A stretch of DNA of 64,000 nucleotides from Halichondria panicea (lineage: Eukaryota > Porifera > Demospongiae > Suberitida > Halichondriidae). Of the stretch, positions 35,112 to 53,700 are shown one piece after another. The notes beneath the pieces were generated by a model. The model did not search any database. It was not told the origin of the DNA and was given only the letters and a program-made list of their open reading frames with translations. The translations under genes and the position numbers were made by a program. Location: contig NC_087389.1 in the NCBI RefSeq assembly GCF_963675165.1, positions 716,001-780,000 of the forward strand. Direction: 5' to 3'. Every line of letters begins with the position of its first letter. Position 1 is the first letter of the stretch.

Positions 35112-36341
35112 ATGACTTTGTTGACCTGTAAGTTAATGACATTCATGATCAATAAAGAAGCTGTTTGTGTTAATGATATTCATAACCAATTGAAAATGGA
35201 GTCTTTGTGTTCGTGTTCACCTTTTGTGCGAGGATTTCTCCCTGGTATCCTGATAGGCCTCTTCTCCTCTGTGCTGCTGTTCAATACAATATGGAAGGAG
35301 CCCCCCTTGACTACAGAGAGACAGATATCATGGTGGTCCAGCTCCAGGCTCCCCCTGCACCACAATCCACCTATGCAACTGTCAGACCATAGAGAAGCAG
35401 AATTAATACCAATAGCTCGAAAACTACGAGCAAGTGACAATGAAGATGATTGCAATCCTTCGGTGTACCTGAGAACTCAATACTTGGACCAATCGAGCTA
35501 TCTTCTGGTGGTGTTGGTTCACTCCACACCCAGAGCCTCGGGCACAAGAGGAGCCATTAGAGCAAGCTGGCTCACTAATCGTAGATCCCAAACACGTTAT
35601 CTGGCAAGATTTGTAATTGGAACGAAGAACTTGACGCCCAAAGATGCTCAAGCTTTAGCGTGTGAGAACAAACAGTATGGAGACTTGGTTATGTTGCCGG
35701 ATGATGCAGACACTGTGAATCCACAGGAGTGGTCCAGCACTTCCAAATTGCTAGGATCTTTCAGATGGGCAATGGACAATGTCAAGTTCTCTTATATCCT
35801 GAAGTGTACGGACTCTACGTTTGCTGTGATTGACACGATTGTGAAGGAACTGGAATTTAGAGAACAAAAAAACAACAAGACAACCGATTTCCTATGGGGA
35901 TTTTTTGCAGGTGGAGTGCAAGCTGGAAAAGAAGGACGATTGAGCGAAAAGAACTGGTTCCTCTGCAGTCATTTCCTTCCCTTCCCTCAGGGCGGGGGAT
36001 ATGTCATCTCTCACAGTCTTGTTGAATTATTGTTGTCCTTGGCGGAGGAGCTACAGCATTATGAACACGATGACATTGGCCTTGGTGCGTGGATATCACC
36101 ATTTAATAATATTGAAAAGTATCACGATGTTCGTTTCAACACTGGCTACTATTCAAGAGGATGCCAGAATGTGTACATCGTGTCACATATGGAAACTGGC
36201 TCGAGTATGCAGCGCAAGTATTCGTCTTTAGTGCAGACTGGACAAGTATGCCAACAAGAATTTATGTCAAGATTATCGTATGTATACAACTGGACTGCTC
36301 CTGCCAATAGATGCTGTGTCAGGACACCAAACATTCCTTAG
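35112..36341 (+). CDS. B3GALT6-like paralogue lacking the DXD motif; probable pseudoenzyme
   Basis: A single exon of 409 codons, related to the neighbouring B3GALT6. A better start may be the ATG at 35196 (MESLCSCSPFVRG), directly before the anchor FLPGILIGLFSSVLLFNT. The GT31 frame is recognisable: YLLVVLVHSTPRASGTRGAI, RASWLTN, FVIGTKNL, DLVMLPDDADTVNPQEWSST, FSYILKCTDSTFAVIDTIVK, FLWGFFAGG, CSHFLPFPQGGGYVISHSLV, YEHDDIGLGAWISPFNNIEK, RGCQNVYIVSH, RLSYVYNWTAPANRCC. The position of the DDD metal triad of the neighbour reads TDS, so the Mn2+-binding DXD motif is gone, and the acceptor-side NEDV motif reads HDDI. The reading frame is intact, arguing against a decayed pseudogene. A non-catalytic or regulatory role is inference. 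Confidence 0.85.
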   Translation: MTLLTCKLMTFMINKEAVCVNDIHNQLKMESLCSCSPFVRGFLPGILIGLFSSVLLFNTIWKEPPLTTERQISWWSSSRLPLHHNPPMQLSDHREAELIPIARKLRASDNEDDCNPSVYLRTQYLDQSSYLLVVLVHSTPRASGTRGAIRASWLTNRRSQTRYLARFVIGTKNLTPKDAQALACENKQYGDLVMLPDDADTVNPQEWSSTSKLLGSFRWAMDNVKFSYILKCTDSTFAVIDTIVKELEFREQKNNKTTDFLWGFFAGGVQAGKEGRLSEKNWFLCSHFLPFPQGGGYVISHSLVELLLSLAEELQHYEHDDIGLGAWISPFNNIEKYHDVRFNTGYYSRGCQNVYIVSHMETGSSMQRKYSSLVQTGQVCQQEFMSRLSYVYNWTAPANRCCVRTPNIP

Positions 36342-36786
36342 CTATGGTATAGATTATAATCGTCAATCAATATTATTATTATTATTCATTCATCATTAAT
36401 TAACTGTATTGTACCAGGAGCACACCTCCTCATGCATGTGCTCCTCATGTGCTCCTCATGTGCTCCTGATTGTTAGATTATGTGCACAAACTCCATTGTT
36501 GTTGGGATTGGTGTCGTAGCTATGAATAATTATAATTTCGATTGTGTGATGTTGTTGTTGCTGGTGGGGGGGGGGGGGACATTTTGCCCTGGGTCAAATG
36601 TCCCCCCCTATCTTAGTTACAGCCTACTGATGGTAAATATAATTTTTGCACAAAAATTGTCTTTTGTGGAGCCCCACCCCTCTTCTGCATAAGTGTTGGG
36701 GCGGCTTTTAATCAAAGCTAATGGGTTGTAGGTTGGGTTACTTGCTCATTAATTAGATTACCACGTGGTTCTGACAGAAAGACAAG

Positions 36787-39700
36787 ATGGGTTCTGAGGA
36801 TAAACAAAATCTCTCCACTTGTACTGCTCTTGTTCCTATAGAATACTCAGGAGGTAAGTTACTGTATTTATACATTCTCTGTAGCAAGCAGCAAATAAAG
36901 AGATTGTATCTCCCTTGTAGCCTCGCTACTGAGGAGGCCACGCCCCCAGTCAGTGTGTCCCAGTGTTGTCAGCAGTGCTAGTGGTGATTCATCAGAGAGA
37001 GAGAGTGAGACTGAAGAGGATGATTTCAATCATCTGCTGTTGGATCCAACACAGTGGAAGGTAGGTACAGGAGGTAGGGGATAATGGTACATGTTCAGTA
37101 GGAGGTGGAGGATAATGGTACATGTTCGGTAGGTGGTGGAGGATAATGGTACACGTTTGGTAGGTGGTGGAGGATAATGGTACATGTTCGGTAGGAGGTG
37201 GAGGATAATGGTACATGTTCGGTAGGTGGTGGAGGATGATGGTACATGTTCGGTAGGTGGTGGGGGATAATGGTACATGTTCGGTATGTGGTGGAGGATA
37301 ATGGTACATGTTTGGTAGGTGGTGGGAGATAATGGTACATGTTCGGTAGGTGGTGGAGGATAATGGTACATGTTTGGTAGGTGGTTGGGGATAATGGTAC
37401 ATGTCCTATTGCTTGTATATGTGTAATCATAGACCTAGGATAATCTCTGAACTGTATGTAAGAATGCTAAGAGTGTTTCGCCATGTACAACCCTCCTCCT
37501 CAGGACCAAGACCATTACGCTGTACTAGGACTAAGCCGGCTGAGATACAAGGCATCTCCGCAGCAGATCAGGAAAGCATGTGAGTCAGTGTTAGAGAGAT
37601 TGTAGGCCTACTCTGTCTAATGCTCTCTGTATGTCTGGCCCTCTACAGATAGACAAAGAGTGCTGACTCATCATCCTGACAAACAGACTGAGGAACAGAA
37701 GGAAGGCGGAGACGACTTCTTCAAATGCATCAAGATAGGTGGGTGGGTATATGTCTGCTACCAATTAGCCTTGTGTTGAAGAAATGAGTTGCATGTACAA
37801 GAAAAACTTTACTGGTGTAAATGTTTTGAATTAGAGCTGACAACTATTGTGAGATGCTCATTTTGTCTGCAGCTTATGACCTCCTCGCTGACCCCAAACG
37901 TCGCCGCTCTTACGACAGTGTGGATCCTACATTTGATGATGTCATTCCCTCTCAGTCAGCCAGCTCACGGGAGAACTTCTTCTCATCGTTTGCTGCCGTG
38001 TTTGCGGAGAACTGTCGCTGGTCAGTGCAGCAACCAGTGCCCTTGCTGGGTCATGATGACTCTACTATAGAGGAGGTGGAGGCTTTCTACCACTTCTGGT
38101 GAGTGTGGTTGTCATGGTAGTAATAGCATGAGAAATGTACAGTCACAAACACGAAGGCAAGTGGCCTATACATGTATATTGAAGGATTGTTATGCTATTA
38201 ATATGTGTTTTATATCATGATGACCCCTTACCAAATCATGCATTGCTTATAAAAATAACATGGAAGGGACTTTATTACACGCTTATAACCTTGCGACAAC
38301 GTGATACAATACTGTACTGTATTAGTCAGCATGTCTGGAGCTTGCCGTTAAAATAGATATACCATATCCTTCATCTGTTCAAGAATAGTCCACAGATATA
38401 ATATTTACCTCTGGTATTGTGGTCTGCAGGTACAATTTTGAGTCATGGAGAGAGTTCTCTTACCTTGATGAGGAGGAGAAGGAGAAGGCAGAATGGTACA
38501 TCTATATGCACACATTTATCACACACAACACACATAACGCCCACACACACACAGCCGAGAAGAAAGGAAATGGCTAGAAAAACAGAACAAAATCGCGAGA
38601 CAGAAGCGTAAGAAGGAAGAGGTGACACGCATACGGACCCTAGTAGGTACCCCCTGACCCCAAGCCTTACCCCCCCACCCTGCTCTCAATGTTGGTATGT
38701 CGTACAGATAATGCATACAGCTGTGACCCTCGTATCAAGCGCTTCAAGGAGGCAGAGAAAGCAGAGAAGGTAGCAAAGAAGAAAGCAAAAGAAGAGGCAA
38801 TTCGGTTAGAAGCAATGGAGAAGGAAAAGGTGTGAACATTAATAATTATTGCCAATCATGTGTAATCTGTACAACTATAGTGAGGTTATCATGTGCCCCT
38901 CTAATCTGCCCATACAGGCGGAAAAAGATAGACGAGAAAAAGAGAGGATAGAAAAAGAAAAGAAAGAAGCCGAGCTGAAAGCACAGGTATTATCAGCATG
39001 TGCTTTGTTTTTAACTCATGGCGTAATTAACACATCTTTGCGATTGTATTTTAGGCAGCTATCGCCAAAAAGGAGAAAGACGCTTTCAAGAAAGCAATGA
39101 GAAAGGAAAGAAAAGCATTGAAAACCACCATTAAAGTAAGTATAGCTATTCCTACCACCATTAAAGTAACCGTAGCTATTCCTACGACATTGTGTCTACT
39201 TATCTGCCACTTCTGCTCAATATTAGGGACATGAATACTTCACGAGTGATGAGTCAGTGGTGGTTGCTAGGATGCAGGATCTGGACAGACTGTGCGAGCA
39301 GCTCTCTCTGGAGCAGCTGCAACAAGTCAATGAGAGGCTCTCTGGGCAGTCACATGACCACGCTCAGGCACTCTTTGAACAAGAGGTGAGTACTTGCCTA
39401 GCTTCAGAACAATAATTATATACCAGCACCAATTGTATGGTCTCTCTGTTGAACTAGCTGGCATGATTATAGCTCATTTCCTTGTATACTAAATAATTAT
39501 TATTTGTTCAATGTGTGTGTGTGTGGACTACATCACGTATTCCTTGTGAAGGTGAGAGACTTGGCCAGCAGACATAAGACAGAGAGAGAAGCTTCAATGG
39601 CTGCGACTAAAGCATCCTCTGCCCAACCATCAGCTACTGCCAGTGCGGGGCCTACCTCTAACTGGAGCCCTGAGGAGGTTCAACTCTTGGTAAAGGCTGT

Positions 39701-40547
39701 CAACATTTACCCAGCTGGCACAGTGAAACGGTGGGACACCATAGCAACCTATGTCAACACTCACTCATCAAGCACATGCAAGAACAAGACTGCGAAACAC
39801 GTCATTCCTCAAGTAAAGAGTATGCAGAAGTTGGATACCACCGATAAAGAAGTACAGAATAAACTGGCATTCTCCACGTTTGAGCAAAAACAGAAAACAA
39901 AGGGCAAGGCTAAAGCGGCAGGGGCAGAGTCCGTGCCCACTGAGAGATACGGTGAGTGTAGTAAGTGAGATCCTCTCTCTTGTTGTTTAATGGTTTGTTT
40001 TGCTTTTATTAGATGGACCTCAACCGTGGACACCAGAGGAACAGAAGGTACTGTATGTATATATACATGTGTTGCGTACATTGTACATGCATGTGCATGT
40101 GTTGCGTACATGCATGTGCATGTGTATGATATCCCGATTACAATTAAGCTTGTTAAGAGTCCGAATATTGAGTATACATATAATTTATATCCAAAAATGA
40201 TTTATCGCTCCTTCCAGCTGCTGGAGCAGGGCCTGAGGGCACATCCTGGCAGCCAGGCTGACCGCTGGGACCGGATAGCAGAGCTTGTGGGGACCAAGAC
40301 AAAGGCAGAGTGTGTTACCAGGTTTAAGGTGAGCTGTGCATATCTGCTTTTTAAAAGTAGTCCTCTTTACCTCATCATACCAGAGGTTAGATATCTAGTT
40401 TCTAAACAGACCATTTTCAGAGCTATCTTTGATTGTGCATATTCACTGGGAGTGCGGTTGCTATGGTATCCTTGTTATATACGGTATATTCTTTGTCTAC
40501 AGGAACTGGTGGCTAAAATCAAGGCCAAAAAGACTCAAACTTCATAG
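36787..40547 (+). CDS. DNAJC2: DnaJ homologue subfamily C member 2 (zuotin/MPP11)
   Basis: Fifteen exons sum to 1779 bases (592 codons; human has 621). DNAJC2 is the J-protein of the ribosome-associated complex and also reads H2A ubiquitin. Start [20 protein letters not shown]; acidic linker; [20 protein letters not shown] begins the J domain with an intact HPD ([14 protein letters not shown]); [36 protein letters not shown]; the zuotin homology region ([37 protein letters not shown]); a long charged helix; and two SANT/Myb domains ([20 protein letters not shown] and [20 protein letters not shown]) ending [14 protein letters not shown]. Order and content match the family fully. The second intron carries a 31-bp minisatellite and the donor of exon 10 is partly duplicated. 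Confidence 0.97.
37075..37400 (+). repeat. 31-bp minisatellite in DNAJC2 intron 2
   Basis: About ten units of 31 bases containing GGATAATGGTACATGTTCGG and a GGTGGTGGA core. Variation is limited to a few positions (TTCGG versus TTTGG, GTGGTGG versus GAGGTGG). The reverse strand is open in several frames because of composition, not coding. Confidence 0.93.
39123..39185 (+). repeat. Tandem duplication of an exon-intron boundary in DNAJC2
   Basis: About 30 bases spanning the end of exon 10 and its donor (ACCACCATTAAAGTAAGTAT) are repeated immediately downstream, where the donor reads GTAACC. The first copy is the one in phase with exon 11. The second copy would add a few codons if used. Confidence 0.8.
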
Positions 40548-40914
40548 TTAGTTGCCATAGTTACATGATATAATTATAGAGCCAGCAAGAGACTGAAACT
40601 GTTTTATCTCTCTTAATAGTGTCAATGCAATCATGCGTTGTGTATTTAATAATGGTCAACTTTTATACGACTGAGATATAAATGTTATAATAATATTTAC
40701 ATTGAAAATGAAAGGGTGCTTATAATTATTATGATTCAAAACCTGAACTGTGTTGTAGTTGTATAAAAACTGATTCCAAGAACGAGAATCTTGTCAAAAT
40801 ATAAAAATGCAAACTATGCGTATACACGTGGCATCAGATGATCATTAATAACAAAACAGTACATATATATACACATGCACACACACACAATGATGAAGAG
40901 AAATCGGATCAGTA

Positions 40915-48890
<7,976 letters not shown>

Positions 48891-49818
48891 TACTTCTTGT
48901 CTTGTCTTTAATTATCTGGTCAGTGGTCAGTGATTTTGTACTTAGGATATAATTATATTCATGACCAATTTTCTTGATAGCAGGAAACATAAAATTGCAA
49001 CATCTAAATGTGGGTAAAGATGGTTAACCAAACAATTAACAACAACTTTGCGTCCGAGTTTCTAGGGCAGCCTGAAATCGAGGCTAACCAAACCTCCCAA
49101 CAGGCACATCATTATTTTATTGCCATGGTTACTTGTATTCACCAGCATACAGACCACACAGCAATAAATCGATAGCCCTGAAAGTAAAGTGATATCGCAC
49201 CTATATAGGCTATACTCCTCCATGCAAAACAAATCGAACACGAAAGATCACAATGCCTGAGCATTTGCTACAATTCAGCCAGCCATGCATGACAGACTAT
49301 CAGGTTCCTCTGGCCTCTCATACAGGAGTAATTATGGCCGTACAATATGCCATATACTGGCACTGCTATTCCTTTGATCTCAGAGGTCAAAAGGCAACAA
49401 ATATATATACAGATACTGTAGTACGATCTGCTTCTAGTGTACATAACGTCTGTTCATATTATGTAACTGTAAAACATGCATAAATATTTTGCTATTGTAC
49501 ATGACGTAGAATTGAGTTTTGCTTGCATGACTAATGTTCCTTGCATTCTTCAGATAATTCCTCACTGTGATTGGAAAGCCCTGCATGTGCATCATTATGA
49601 GGACAGTAAGGATAGGAGATATAAAATGTATCTTAGCTATAGATACGAAGACACCTCATGCAGCTAGGTCAAAACACCACACATGCATGTATCATATCAT
49701 ATACGTAGCTCTGTCCAGCACTAGAACAAATACAAACTCTACAATGAAGCTATGCATGCATGGCGGGGGGGGCCTATACACCAAGCTCAGTGTTACAAAC
49801 ATCTTCCAAGGTGTGCAA
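48891..49818. other. Intergenic spacer between GPCR A and B, with a duplicated block
   Basis: The first 200 bases upstream of GPCR A recur upstream of GPCR B (56776-56960) and again, shortened, at about 57680-57745, so they are probably promoter sequence. From about 49170 onward the sequence is nearly identical to 58794-59446. A 76-codon reading frame (49253-49483) recurs there only because the DNA is duplicated; no gene is supported. Confidence 0.7.
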
Positions 49819-52800
49819 TCACACACCAGACTCTCTTTCCACGGTCGAGTTGAATACACTAGACTCCAGTTTCAACGAACTGTCCAAAGATGGAGAGGTA
49901 ACATTTGTGCTGACATTGCTGAGAGTGGTACTCTGAAATACAGAATAATGGACATAATCATAATAATTATACACTGGCATAGAATTATGATCAGATTTGA
50001 TAGTGGTATACCTTGGTACTGGTGCTTTCAAACTTATATTGATATCGATGCTTTGCCAACTTTTTCTTCCACCATTTGAAGTATGCATCCCTCACTGGCT
50101 CAGAGAGAGGCACAAAAAGTATAAAAATGGCCACTCCTTGGAATGAAACAAATATCGTGAAAATGTACGCCAGTGGGAGTAGAGCAGGGACCTCGAACAC
50201 CAAAATACCTGTTAATAATGTTATTAAATATCTCTCAGTTATTCTTGTGCTCACCAATTATCCATGTCAGTCCCATGACAGTGACCAGTGACACAGACGA
50301 CTTTAACCAAGAACTGTATAAGAAACATTTCAAGCACAGTACATATGTGTCTCTATAGCCAAATACCTCACTTCCTGTTTTTTTCCTTGTCTCTTTTGGT
50401 GTCTACACATGGTAACTATTGCCATGATAAAGAAACCAAAATTCACCAATAGAATCACCACCACTGGCACGATGAACGTCAGAATAAAGTTAGTGATGGG
50501 GTTCAACCAGCAGCTGCAAACACAGGCTTATAAATAGTTTAGCACTTTTAAAGGACACTCCATCACAAAAGCTTAATTAGTGCATACATGTACGACACGT
50601 ACGTGCATACTTGGGTCGCGATAACAGAACGACTGAACTCACACTATGGTGGTTGTATTATTGCTGACCAGCTGGTAGCTATAGCTGTCCTCCAGTTGAG
50701 GGACTGCAAAGCCCAGCGGAATACAGAGAACCATGTACAGCAGAGGAGCACCTATATAGGGAAATCATGAACACAATATCTTAATTTTGACTATATATAT
50801 ACACATACCATAGCTGACAATAGTGAAGCTGACAATGTATTTCCGTTCATGCTCTTTTACAAATACTTTGACAAGAACCAGATACAAGACCACGCCCTCC
50901 ATGAGCATCCACATGAAGGACACTAAGAATAAGTAGTGCATGAGAACTGCTGCAGTCCGACAACCAGGATCCACCACACCCCCTCCTCCGTGAGGGGTCA
51001 CTCCAATCACAAAGGTCAGCTGTGCCAGAATTAGACTCAAACACAAGTTGATGTGGATGTAGTTACGCATGTTCCACAAGGTCCTGTATTGTCAATTGAA
51101 ACACTCAGTATATAATTAGTAAGGTTTTCTCACCTAAAGAAGACCAAAGCCACAATGGTGGCCAGCATGGCAATCACAGATAGAGACACTCCAATGTAGC
51201 CAATAATTGAAAGAGACAGGGCCACACCAGAGGGTAGGTTGAGTGGGCGTGCACTGAGGAGAATGGCAAAGTTGGTGAGATGTGTGCACTCACACACAGT
51301 CTGTGTGGAGTTAGAGATACTGTCATTTCTCACACATCCTTCAGTGTCCCATCTTCCATTGACTAGAGGATCGCTACTACTGCATATGTTGAAACCACAA
51401 GCATTAAATAAATTATGCACCTCTATAGATATCAGAATACCTGTTAGTTATAAATTCCCAAAATACACAAGTAGCCTCGCTGGTTTCATCATTTTCAATA
51501 AGAGCCTGTGATCAAAGTGTTTAGATAAAAAGATCGATTACCATAACAATTACTTGGCAATTAAGCCTTACTTGTGCATATTTGCTGTGTTTCAGTGTGA
51601 CAATGACTGGTAGACTGAGCTGAATGTTGGCTGTGTCACAGATATTCTCCCCACACTGCAGACTGGTAGAGACCACTGGAGATGCTAACACAGTGTCCCT
51701 CTCTCCCGGCAGAGTCCCAGGCAGCAGTCCACTCATGTTCCTGTAGTAGACTGAGCCCACATTGATTGGTCCATTCCCATTACTCACTATCCTCACTAAC
51801 TCAGTGGGCACTTCAATAGAGCTGCTCCTTACACCAATACTAGTGAAGTATATATCCTCACTGTCAACTGGTGTCTCCAAATGAATGATTTCTGCAATGA
51901 GCAAATAAGCACTCCACTCCTAAACAGACCAAGCAATTGCATGTGGGCACAAGGCTACTGCATGTACTCACGTATAATTATACCTCCTTTTACCATACCA
52001 TTTGTGCTAAGAATGAGACATTAATGTTGCTCCAGCACATGCAATTCTAATAAACGGCTCCATGACAATGTACCACATCCTGTGAAGCTTATAATGCGTA
52101 TGGATTCAGCACTAACAAATCAATTAGTGCAACAGTTTTGTCGTCACTTATACGAACAATTAATGGGGGGGTTTTTACCAATATTTCCTGAGTGCTGGGG
52201 ATCAGTTGATGTAGTGAATCCATTGAAAGCTAGTTTCTCTATGGTAGCAATCAGAGTGCTGCCAGCGATGATACTGGGCTGTGTATGGTGTGCAGAGAAG
52301 AGCGTGAATGTGTGTGCTGTGTATGTACATAATTATAACCCAGTATCCTGAAACTTAAAATCAAAATGTGCACAGTTATGATTACCTCTTCATTATTGCT
52401 TGTCTTTTCCAACAGCATGTCTCCAATGGAGAGAATGGTCTGCAGCAAGGCAAATACATAGATACTTTCTTGCAGTGGTTAGACTGATCCTCTTACATAC
52501 ATGCATGAACCCTCTGTATACAAGTAAATTACGTACGTCTGAGCTCATCTAGCTCACTATCTGCTCACCTCACTGAATGACACCATGTCCTCAACTCCCC
52601 CAGCTGGCAGCCTGCTCCTGCCCACAATGTCAGCAAGCAGGTAGGCTACTACAGTCTCATCCACTACTCTAGCTCCCACTACTCTCTCCAGTGCAATGGC
52701 AGCTGTTGCTGGAGGCTGGGTGGAGGATAAGGATAACATTTAGAGCCCGTGTATAGACAACAGAGAGTGTTGTTTCTTACCATGGTGAGAATATTGCCCA

Positions 52801-53700
52801 ATTCCTCATCATTTCCAATCTGTAAGAGAAAACCACATTAACAATTAATGACTAAAACTATTATTTGAGAGACTTACCAAAGCCAATACTTCCTCCAGTG
52901 CGGCTCTAAGTTGCTGCAGGGCCTCATCTGCATTATCAGGTGTGAGGGGTGATGGTGTGGAGGCCATTGTGGAGGGTGATGGTGTGGAGGGATAGTTAGT
53001 ATTTGTAACCGGCTCATCAGTACGGGGGCGAGGCTTACCCGGTGGTGCAGTGACGATAACGGCAAAGTTGGTGAGATGTGTGCACTCACACACGGTCTGT
53101 GTGGAGTTAGAGAGACTGTCATTTCTCACACAACCATCAGTGTCCCATCTTCCATTGACTAGAGAATCGCTACTACTGCATGTGTTTAAACCACAAATAA
53201 AGTATGCATCTCTATAGATATCACAATACCTGTTAATTACAAATTCCCAGAACACACAAGTAGCCTTGCTGGTATCATCATTTTCAATAAGAGCCTGCAA
53301 TAAGACTTAGTGTTTAGATAAGATCGACTACCATGCCTTACTTGTGCATATTTGCTGTGTTTCAGTGTGACAATGACTGGCTGATTGAGCTGAATGTTGG
53401 CTGTGTCACAGATATTGTCCCCACATTGCAGACTGGTGGAGACCACTGGAGATGCTAACACAGTGTCCCTCTCTCCAGGCAGAGTCCCGGGCAGAGTCCC
53501 GGGCAGCAGTCCACTCATGTTCCTGTAGTAGACTGAGCCCATAGTGACTGGTCCAGCTGTTCCGTTACCCACTTTCCTCAATAACTCAGTGGGCACTTGA
53601 ATAGAGCTGCCCCTCACACCAATACTAGTGAAGTATGTATCCTCATTGTCCACTCGTGTCTCCAAATGAACGACTTCTGCAATGAGCAAATAAGCTCTTA
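49170..53700. repeat. Segmental duplication, copy at GPCR B (matches about 58794-63660)
   Basis: From ATCGATAGCC at about 49170 the sequence runs nearly colinear with 58794 onward through the 3' flank, the 7TM exons, the second GAIN module and the first GAIN module of genes B and C, with introns conserved as well as exons. Conservation of introns shows that the duplication is recent. Main differences are the linker minisatellite length and small indels. Confidence 0.85.

Noticed and set aside
36992-37430. Minus-strand open frames rich in [15 protein letters not shown] repeats
   Set aside because: Composition artefact of the 31-bp minisatellite in a DNAJC2 intron.
49253-49483. 76-codon frame duplicated at 58878-59108
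   Set aside because: Conserved only because the DNA is part of a recent segmental duplication; no domain, no neighbours in frame and no codon-level constraint can be shown.
52878-53300. First GAIN-GPS of gene B as a separate truncated receptor gene
   Set aside because: No membrane segment or stop follows it, and its exit phase joins exactly to the next GAIN exon; the summed length of all exons is divisible by three.
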